Shown here: positions 1 through 4,528 of the stretch, piece after piece | Numbering within the stretch: the stretch's first letter is position 1 | Layout of the letters: every line of letters starts with the position of its first letter | Assembly: GCA_018970825.1 (NCBI GenBank) | Contig: JAGWVP010000244.1 | Span: forward strand, 1-5,391 | DNA: 5,391 bases | Origin: a bacterium | Lineage (GTDB): Bacteria; Desulfobacterota; Binatia; UBA12015 | Reading direction: 5' to 3' | Program-made: the position numbers and the translations under genes | Notes under the pieces: model-generated | Seen by the model: the letters and a program-made list of their open reading frames with translations, nothing else | The model's database searches: none | What the model was told of the DNA's origin: nothing

Positions 1-945
1 ACGTTCGCCGCGTTGCTCGACCGCGCGGCGGGCGGGCGAGTCGAGGTGCTCGACTTCGCCTGCCCCGGCTACGGCACGGACCAGGAACTGCTGCTCTTCG
101 ACCGCGAGGTCGTGCGATGGCGACCCGACGTGGTCGTGGTCGCGGTCTTCGTCGGGAACGACCCGAAGGACAACCTCGCGGACGGCACGTGGCAGTATCC
201 GAAGCCGCGCTTCGAGGTGTCCCCCTCGGGCGAACTCGTCCTGCGCGGGACCCCGATCGAGCCGCGCCCGCTCGTGCAGGCGGGGATCGCCGTCTACCGC
301 TCGGCGATGCGCCGCTCCGCCCTGCTGAACGCGATCGCCGAGGCGACCAACGGCACGGCACCGCCGCCCGGTCACCGCCTGCCCGAGTTCCCGACGGTCT
401 ACAACGCGATGTACGCACCCGTCCCCGACGCGAAGGCACGGCGCGGACTCGACGTCACCGGGCGCCTGCTGCGGGAGCTCGTGGCCCACGTCCGCGCCGC
501 GGGTGCGAAGCCGATCGTGGTCCTCCTGCCGGAGCTCTGGCAGGTCGACGTCGCGGTTCGGCCGCGATGGCGAGCCGATCTCGCGGCGCGACGCGCCCGC
601 TGGCGCCGCCCGCAACAGGTGCTCCTGCGCTTGCTCCGCGCCGAGGGCGTCGAGACGATCGACCTCCTGCCGGCGCTCTCGCGCGCGGCCCACGAGTCGC
701 CCGAGGGGGGCCCGCACGTCTTCCTGCGCCAGTGGCGGCACCTCGACCGCCGCGGCCACGCGGTGGTCGCGCGCCGCCTCGGTGCCACTCTCGGCATCCC
801 GGCTCTCGAGCGCGGGGACCGGGCCGGCTCGCGGGCCGCCGCGACGCCCGGGGCACGGCCTCCGGCCGAAGATCGTTCCCGCGGGGCTTCCCGCCCCTCG
901 CCGACGTTCGGATCCACCGCGGCGCGCTCGATCACTCCTCGCTGA
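1..945 (+). CDS. SGNH/GDSL-like hydrolase, C-terminal part (5' end outside window)
   Basis: The reading frame is open from the first base and ends at TGA 943-945, so the true start and the GDSx serine block lie upstream of the window. Seen here: a block II-like G-Y-G-T-D-Q-E motif (codons from nt 67), a hydrophobic strand followed by G-N-D (nt 154-162) matching block III, a second core strand (KPIVVLLPE, about nt 508-537), and a terminal H-L-D-R-R-G-H segment (nt 739-759) in the place of the block V histidine. This arrangement is typical of SGNH-fold esterases/acyl hydrolases that act on envelope lipids or polysaccharide O-acyl groups; the substrate cannot be told. Oddity: the acid expected two or three residues before the catalytic His is absent (Gln-Trp-Arg-His). 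The last ~45 codons are Arg/Pro/Ser/Ala-rich and look like a non-domain tail. The gene converges on the pilin cluster and overlaps its last gene by 14 bp. Fold assignment fairly sure, activity unsure. Confidence 0.8.
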   Translation, partial: TFAALLDRAAGGRVEVLDFACPGYGTDQELLLFDREVVRWRPDVVVVAVFVGNDPKDNLADGTWQYPKPRFEVSPSGELVLRGTPIEPRPLVQAGIAVYRSAMRRSALLNAIAEATNGTAPPPGHRLPEFPTVYNAMYAPVPDAKARRGLDVTGRLLRELVAHVRAAGAKPIVVLLPELWQVDVAVRPRWRADLAARRARWRRPQQVLLRLLRAEGVETIDLLPALSRAAHESPEGGPHVFLRQWRHLDRRGHAVVARRLGATLGIPALERGDRAGSRAAATPGARPPAEDRSRGASRPSPTFGSTAARSITPR

Positions 946-1969
946 GCCCTTGCAGGACGGCTTCCCGTGGAAGCCTCGCCGTCGCGTCGGCCGCGGCGAT
1001 CGCGGCCGGGTCGGCGCGCAGCGAACACCCGGCCGCCCGCAGGGAGCGCGCAGTCGCGATTCCCGCGATCGCACAGTCGGTGGAGTCGAGCCGCAGCTCG
1101 CCCGCGACGAGAAGCGCGCCCGCGAACGCGACGCGGCCGAGGATCCGCAGGTCGCCGGTGGAGGCCACGACGCCACGCCCCTCGAGGGAGGGCATCGAGC
1201 CGCCCGCGACGACCCGCGCGAGCGGGACCGACGAACCGGCGAGATCGACGGCGACGCTCGCGGGACCGGCCGGTGGGACCCCCGAAGCGGCCGCCCATGC
1301 GGCGACGTCGACCGGGTCGCACACCGCCGACTCGGTCGCACCGCGCAGGGTCGACTTCGCCGAACGCACCTGCGCGAGGAGGGACGCGGCCGACTCCCGG
1401 GAGTCGGCCGCGAGCGCCGCGGTGCCGCGGGCCGCGTCCGCGGTCGCGTCGACGACCAGCGTCGCGTCGGCAGCGAGGCTCGCCTCCCCGCTCGCGACGA
1501 CGAGGACGGCCGGCACCCACGGATTCCGTGCGCGACCGACGGTGGCGCGGAGATGCCGGCGGGTGCCCCTCGGGCCGGTCGCCTCGACGTCGAGCACGAG
1601 CAACTCGCCGGCGACCGACCCGCCCGCGAGGAGCGAGGGCGTGACACCGTAGCCCCACGGCGGACCGGGGAACCACGTCCAGCCGTCCGCTCCCGGCAGG
1701 GGCCCGGCGGCGCCGGGTCGTGCGAGGCCGCCCGTGCCGGCGACGACCGGCTGGAACGAGGTGCCCGGCGCGAGCGTGGCCGCCGCATGACGCGCCCCTG
1801 CCTCGGCCGACGCACGGGCCTGCCAGGCGGCTCGCGCGCGACCCGCGGCCCACAGGTGGCTCCTCGTCATCGCGAGCGTGGCGCCGGTCGTCGCGAGCAA
1901 CAGCGCGAGAACGACGATCGCGGCGACGAGTGCACCGCCGCGGTCGTCGCGCCACGGACCGGTTCTCAA
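932..1969 (-). CDS. PilX/GspK-like minor pilin with beta-solenoid-like C-terminus
   Basis: 345 residues from a TTG start (1969-1967) that overlaps the stop of the preceding GspJ/PilW-like gene as TTGA. A GGAGG Shine-Dalgarno (1979-1975) lies 5 nt upstream, which decides the start over an upstream ATG at 2149 deep inside the neighbour. The N-terminus is MRTGPWRDDRG followed by GALVAAIVVLALLL: a short charged leader ending in Gly, then one hydrophobic helix (about residues 12-32). As in GspK and PilX-type proteins, there is no Glu at position +5 of the mature protein. The helix continues into an Ala/Arg-rich amphipathic stretch (about 33-65). Residues about 264-320 repeat short Gly-Asp-Leu/hydrophobic strands (GRGVVASTGDLRILGRVAF...), resembling the beta-solenoid tail of many PilX N-terminal-domain proteins. 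No classical GspK alpha-domain is recognised. The expected role is a tip/priming minor pilin in the inner membrane or pilus, processed by the neighbouring peptidase. It is the last gene of the cluster and contains a perfect 28-bp palindrome. GspK rather than PilX remains possible. Confidence 0.78.
   Translation of the reverse strand: MRTGPWRDDRGGALVAAIVVLALLLATTGATLAMTRSHLWAAGRARAAWQARASAEAGARHAAATLAPGTSFQPVVAGTGGLARPGAAGPLPGADGWTWFPGPPWGYGVTPSLLAGGSVAGELLVLDVEATGPRGTRRHLRATVGRARNPWVPAVLVVASGEASLAADATLVVDATADAARGTAALAADSRESAASLLAQVRSAKSTLRGATESAVCDPVDVAAWAAASGVPPAGPASVAVDLAGSSVPLARVVAGGSMPSLEGRGVVASTGDLRILGRVAFAGALLVAGELRLDSTDCAIAGIATARSLRAAGCSLRADPAAIAAADATARLPREAVLQGLSEE
1385..1412. repeat. 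Perfect 28-bp palindrome inside the PilX/GspK-like gene
   Basis: CGCGGCCGACTCCC (1385-1398) is followed without a spacer by its exact reverse complement (1399-1412). The flanking bases (A at 1384 and A at 1413) do not pair. The palindrome is in phase with the minus-strand reading frame and encodes A-A-D-S-R-E-S-A-A, near residues 187-195 of the protein, between the N-terminal helix and the beta-solenoid-like tail. Confidence 0.9.
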
Positions 1970-2583
1970 CCCGGCCTCCGTGCGGGCAGTCGGGAGCGGA
2001 TCGCGGCGGAGGAGCGCAGCCGCACCTCGGGCCGCGCGGCGATCCCGGTGCGCACCGCGATCTCCACGTCCACCCGCCGCACGCGCGCGAGCTCCGCCGT
2101 CGAGAGCGTGCGGCCGGTCGCGATCTCCGAACCGTCGGCCGCACGCCACCGGAGCGCGAAGCCGCCCGCCGCGACGGGCGACGCGATGCCGACCGACTGC
2201 GCACCGAGCCGCCGCAGCAGGCGGCCCCCGGACGAGGCACCCCAGGCGAGCGACCGGCGCTCGGACGACGACGGGTCCACTCCCCCGTCGCCGTCGAGGT
2301 CCGCCTCGAGCTCGAGCGAGTCGACCCCGCCCGCGCGCACGGCCCCGACACCGGCAGCCCGCGGGTCGTTGCCCGCGAGCTGCACGTCGCGCAGCGCGAC
2401 CTCGAGCGCCCAGGCGCAGGCGGAGCCCGCGGCCAGCTCCGCCTGCAGGGATCGGGCGATCGAAGCGTGGAACCCGAGCAGCGAGATCGCGGCCAGGCAG
2501 ACGAGGACCGCGAGCACGCAGGCGACCAGCAATTCGACGAGCGTCGACCCGTGGTCGCAGGCGAGCGGTCCGCGCGCTCTCAC
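1966..2583 (-). CDS. GspJ/PilW-like minor pilin (prepilin)
   Basis: 205 residues from a GTG start (2583-2581) that overlaps the TGA of the upstream gene as GTGA. An ATG at 2631 is in frame but would give a 52-bp overlap and a leader of 28 residues; the GTG gives a normal 12-residue leader, MRARGPLACDHG. The prepilin site is G12|S13 with STLVELLVACVLAVLV after it: Glu17 is position +5, and the hydrophobic helix spans about 13-37. Ser instead of Phe at +1 is a tolerated variant. The segment LEVALRDVQLAG (about 60-71) resembles the conserved post-helix segment of PilW/GspJ proteins, and RVRRVDVEIAVRT (about 166-178) resembles their C-terminal beta-strand. Residues 95-103 (DLDGDGGVD) form a DxDxDG calcium-loop-like motif. 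Role inferred from family: minor pilin that joins the H-I-J-K tip complex initiating pilus or pseudopilus assembly. Family confident; type IV pilus versus type II secretion is undecided, with PilW slightly favoured. Confidence 0.85.
   Translation of the reverse strand: MRARGPLACDHGSTLVELLVACVLAVLVCLAAISLLGFHASIARSLQAELAAGSACAWALEVALRDVQLAGNDPRAAGVGAVRAGGVDSLELEADLDGDGGVDPSSSERRSLAWGASSGGRLLRRLGAQSVGIASPVAAGGFALRWRAADGSEIATGRTLSTAELARVRRVDVEIAVRTGIAARPEVRLRSSAAIRSRLPARRPG
1975..1979 (-). promoter_or_regulatory. SD GGAGG for the TTG-started PilX/GspK-like gene
   Basis: Read on the minus strand, GGAGG (1979-1975) is followed by the spacer CCGGG and then TTG at 1969-1967. It lies inside the last codons of the GspJ/PilW-like gene. 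It is the best SD among the three internal genes of the block and is the main reason for choosing this TTG start. Confidence 0.65.
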
Positions 2584-2951
2584 GGCGCCACCGCGACGAG
2601 CGTCAGCAGGGTCGTGCGCGGCGCGTTCCATCGCGCGGTGACCTCGACCCGCGCGAGCCCGGGTGCGGGATCGTCCGCGCCGACGCGCCAGGTGCGCACG
2701 ACCGGGAATCCGTCGACGACGACCTCGTCGGTGCCGGAAGAGCGTGTCCCGGCCGGACTCGCGAGCAGGGCCTCGATCCTCTCCGACGCCGCGGCGAGAC
2801 CGGCCGCCTCCCCGCGCGCGGCACGCGCGAGTTCGAGCATCGAGACCGCGGCGCCCGAGGCGACGGTCGCGACCGAGGCGACGAGGCAGAGTGCGACCAG
2901 CGCCTCGGCGAGCGCGAAGCCGTCGTCCGGCCCCGTCCGCCGCTCACTCAA
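2580..2951 (-). CDS. GspI/PilV-like minor pilin (prepilin)
   Basis: 123 residues, within the usual GspI/PilV size range. The start chosen is TTG (2951-2949), which overlaps the preceding stop by 8 nt (TTGAGTGA). It gives an 11-residue leader, MSERRTGPDDG, ending in the prepilin peptidase site G11|F12 with FALAEALVALCLVASVATVASG; Glu16 is +5 and the membrane helix covers about 12-34. No better start is evident; a GTG at 2947 is in another frame. The helix continues into ARAARGEAAGLAAASERIEALLAS, where ASERIEALL is the counterpart of the conserved Q/SRxEAL segment of PilV/GspI. The C-terminal half has the family's VxRxWxV and LxxVxVxxxW beta-strands (about 88-110). A weak SD-like GGGTGA precedes the TTG, so translation probably relies on coupling to the upstream gene. 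Role by family: minor pilin bridging H and J in the tip complex. Confident of the family. Confidence 0.85.
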   Translation of the reverse strand: MSERRTGPDDGFALAEALVALCLVASVATVASGAAVSMLELARAARGEAAGLAAASERIEALLASPAGTRSSGTDEVVVDGFPVVRTWRVGADDPAPGLARVEVTARWNAPRTTLLTLVAVAP

Positions 2952-3390
2952 GGGTCACCCGCCCGCGCTGGTTCACGACCACTCGCCGCTGCTCCGCGCC
3001 GCCTTCGAGGACGAAGGTCGCGTTGTCCGCGGTGCCGCTCACGGCGAAGCGCACCCGCCCGCCGGCCGTGGCGCTCGCGAGCCGCGTGCCGTCGGGCAGC
3101 GCCTCTTCGACCGGGATCGCACCGCTCGGGCCGACGGCGATCACCCGCTCGCTCACGCGGCGCACCTCCCAGGTGCGCCCCTCGGCCATCGCCGCCTCGC
3201 GCGCCCGGACGAAAGCCGAGAACAGCTGCACGCTCGCCGCGCGGAGACGAACGCCCGCGAGCGCGGCGCTCGCGCCGAGCACGACCGCCGCGACCGTCGC
3301 GCCCAGCACCGCGAGTGCCGCCACCAGTTCGAGCAGGGTGAAGCCCGCGCGGGCCCGCCGCGGGGATCGAGCCCGATCCCGGATCCGCAT
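2944..3390 (-). CDS. GspH/FimT-like minor pilin (prepilin)
   Basis: 148 residues from ATG 3390-3388. A near-perfect Shine-Dalgarno AGGAGGTG (3405-3398) sits 7 nt upstream and favours this start over an ATG at 3417, whose nearest GGAG is about 17 nt away. The 16-residue leader is strongly basic (MRIRDRARSPRRARAG), followed by the textbook prepilin motif FTLLELVAALAVLG: cleavage at G16|F17, Glu21 at +5, helix about 17-45. After the helix comes LFSAFVRAREAAMAEGRTWEV (about 55-75), the GspH/FimT signature in which an amphipathic helix with AR-EA is followed by beta-strands. The C-terminus, with FVLEGG...RRVVVNQRGRVTLE, matches the family's closing strands (hydrophobic-VV-x-x-x-GR). It is the first gene of the four-gene pilin block and the only one of the four with an ATG start and a strong free SD, so it is likely the entry point for ribosomes. 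The family is firm; FimT/FimU versus GspH cannot be separated here. Confidence 0.88.
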   Translation of the reverse strand: MRIRDRARSPRRARAGFTLLELVAALAVLGATVAAVVLGASAALAGVRLRAASVQLFSAFVRAREAAMAEGRTWEVRRVSERVIAVGPSGAIPVEEALPDGTRLASATAGGRVRFAVSGTADNATFVLEGGAEQRRVVVNQRGRVTLE

Positions 3391-3568
3391 CGCTCGCCAC
3401 CTCCTCGCCCGCCCCATCCGACGGGCGCAGCCTGCTCCTCACGGGGGCTCGGGCGGCGACCGCTCGTGCCCCGCCCTTCGCTCGCGAGGGGGTCGCCGTC
3501 GGGGAAGACGTCGACCGGGGTGGCGGATCACTAGGGCACGGCGGGGGGCGCCCGCCATGCACGCGGGA
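3391..3568 (-). promoter_or_regulatory. Gap upstream of the pilin block (leader and SD of the GspH-like gene)
   Basis: 178 bp without a convincing gene between the peptidase stop and the GspH-like ATG. It holds the strong AGGAGGTG SD (3405-3398) and a short hairpin, GCGGG (3541-3545) / CCCGC (3551-3555), 13 nt after the peptidase stop, with no T-tract. I find no recognisable -35/-10 or sigma-54 (-24/-12) promoter. The block may have its own promoter here or be read through from the peptidase gene. Confidence 0.35.
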
Positions 3569-4381
3569 TCAACCGCCCGCGAGTCCGGAAGCGACCATGT
3601 ACCAGTCGACGATGCGGTCGCCCCAGAAGAGCGTGACGAGTGCGCCGATCGCGAGGAACGGCCCGAACGGGATCGCGATCTTCGAGTCGCTGCGGTCGCG
3701 GATCATGAGCGCGGTGCCGACCGCCGAGCCGACGAACGAGGCGAGCAGGAGCGTGAGAAGCACGCCCTTCCAGCCGAGGAACGCGCCGATCATCGCGAGC
3801 AGCTTGATGTCGCCGCCGCCCATGCCCTCCCGGCCGGTCGCCGCGTGGTAGGCCCAGGCGACGAACCACAGGATCCCGCCGCCGAGGAGCACGCCCGCGA
3901 CCGAGCGCCCGAGCGCGCCCCCTCCGCGGGTCGCCGTCGCGATCGCCGCGAACGCGACGCCGACGACGATGCCCGGCAACGTGATGCGGTCGGGCAGGAG
4001 CCGGTGGTCCAGGTCGATGTAGGTGAGCGCGACCAGGCTCGCGCCGAACCAGAAGGCCGCGAGCGTGTCGAGCGTGAACCCGCCCTGCACGGCGAGCGCC
4101 GCGGCGAGGATCGCCGTGAGCGCCTCGACGATCGCGTACCGCGGCGAGATGCCCTCGCCGCAGTCGCGGCAGCGGCCCCGCAGGAGGAACCAGCCCAGGA
4201 TCGGCACGTTGTCGTGCCAGCGGATCGCGTGGCCGCAGGACGGGCAGTGGGAGGGCGGCGAGACCAGCGACTGCCCGATCGGCAGGCGGTGGATGACGAC
4301 GTTCAGGAAACTGCCCACGCAGGCGCCGAGCAGGCCCGCGAAGAGCGCGATCACGATCGTCTCGGCCGTCGGACCCTGCAT
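3569..4381 (-). CDS. pilD: Prepilin peptidase / N-methyltransferase (PilD/GspO type, A24)
   Basis: 270 residues, normal for a bacterial PilD/GspO. ATG 4381-4379 has GGAGGTG (4393-4387) 5 nt upstream. The N-terminal domain begins with a membrane helix containing GACVGSFLNVVIHRLP (about 19-34), the PilD hallmark, then a cytoplasmic loop with two cysteine pairs, C46-x2-C49 and C71-x2-C74, that bind zinc in the methyltransferase-type domain. The aspartyl protease domain follows: YIDLDHRLLPD (121-131, with D123 the likely first catalytic Asp) and GMGGGDIKLL (186-195, with D191 the second, in GxGD context). About seven or eight hydrophobic segments are distributed across the protein (about 8-28, 82-100, 105-121, 134-152, 160-180, 192-226, 236-254). 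Known function of the family: cleavage of type IV prepilin/pseudopilin leaders after Gly on the cytoplasmic face of the inner membrane, plus N-methylation of the new N-terminus. The four pilin-like genes just downstream are its obvious substrates. All motifs are intact. Confidence 0.96.
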   Translation of the reverse strand: MQGPTAETIVIALFAGLLGACVGSFLNVVIHRLPIGQSLVSPPSHCPSCGHAIRWHDNVPILGWFLLRGRCRDCGEGISPRYAIVEALTAILAAALAVQGGFTLDTLAAFWFGASLVALTYIDLDHRLLPDRITLPGIVVGVAFAAIATATRGGGALGRSVAGVLLGGGILWFVAWAYHAATGREGMGGGDIKLLAMIGAFLGWKGVLLTLLLASFVGSAVGTALMIRDRSDSKIAIPFGPFLAIGALVTLFWGDRIVDWYMVASGLAGG

Positions 4382-4386
4382 CGTTC

Positions 4387-4411
4387 CACCTCCCCGGCCG
4401 GGGCCGGGAGG
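4387..4411 (-). promoter_or_regulatory. Peptidase ribosome binding site with a possible SD-masking stem
   Basis: The SD of the prepilin peptidase, GGAGGTG (4393-4387), lies 5 nt from the ATG. The hexamer GGGAGG (4394-4389) is exactly complementary to CCTCCC (4411-4406 on the minus strand) 11 nt upstream, and two further G-C pairs (4405/4404 with 4397/4396) can form inside after a one-base bulge. The mRNA leader could therefore hide its own SD. This is seen from the sequence; any regulatory effect is inferred. Confidence 0.35.
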
Positions 4412-4450
4412 ACCCGAATCCTGTCACGCTGTCCACGTGCACGCCACCTC

Positions 4451-4468
4451 GCCGTCGGGGCCGACGGC
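4451..4468. repeat. Inverted repeat GCCGTCGG-GG-CCGACGGC
   Basis: GCCGTCGG (4451-4458) and CCGACGGC (4461-4468) are exact reverse complements separated by two G; as RNA this folds as a 7-bp stem with a tetraloop. It lies in the non-coding gap between the membrane-protein gene and the prepilin peptidase gene and has no T-run after it on either strand. It could be a second part of a transcription end or an operator-like site upstream of the peptidase. The function is not determinable. Confidence 0.4.
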
Positions 4469-4493
4469 GGGGTGCCGTCTCGCAGCCGCCGAC

Positions 4494-4524
4494 CCGGTGC
4501 CGGCCCCGGGGGGGCAGGCACCGG
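4494..4524 (-). terminator. GC-rich stem-loop just after the membrane-protein gene
   Basis: CCGGTGCC (4494-4501) is the exact reverse complement of GGCACCGG (4517-4524), with a 15-nt C/G-rich loop. On the minus strand the stem starts only 4 nt after the stop codon at 4529. There is no T-tract after it, so it is not a canonical intrinsic terminator; it may be a rho-independent-like stem of a high-GC genome or an mRNA 3'-end stabiliser. Confidence 0.4.
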
Positions 4525-4528
4525 CCGC

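Noticed and set aside
988..1008. Inverted repeat CGGCCGCG / CGCGGCCG with a 5-nt loop near the 3' end of the PilX/GspK-like gene
   Set aside because: It falls in an Ala-rich stretch (AAIAAADA) where GCG/GCC codons create such symmetry easily. It lies before the stop codon and has no T-tract, so it is not a supported terminator.
399..2351. Long open frame (650 codons) on the minus strand across the hydrolase and pilin genes
   Set aside because: Its translation is dominated by Arg/Pro/Ser/Ala with no domain, and it crosses genes with clear motifs on both strands. Such open frames are expected where stop codons are rare at this GC content.
503..2641. Long plus-strand open frames antisense to the pilin genes (also 117-1652 and 1720-3534)
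   Set aside because: Arg-rich, low-complexity translations without recognisable folds. The opposite strand carries four consecutive proteins with exact prepilin signatures.
3391..3417. Upstream ATG (3417) as start of the GspH-like gene
   Set aside because: Its nearest GGAG lies about 17 nt away, while ATG 3390 has AGGAGGTG at 7 nt and gives a normal 16-residue leader.
3440..3540. Possible sigma-54 type promoter upstream of the pilin block
   Set aside because: GG and GC doublets are everywhere at this GC content, and no TGGCAC-N5-TTGCA-like spacing is present.
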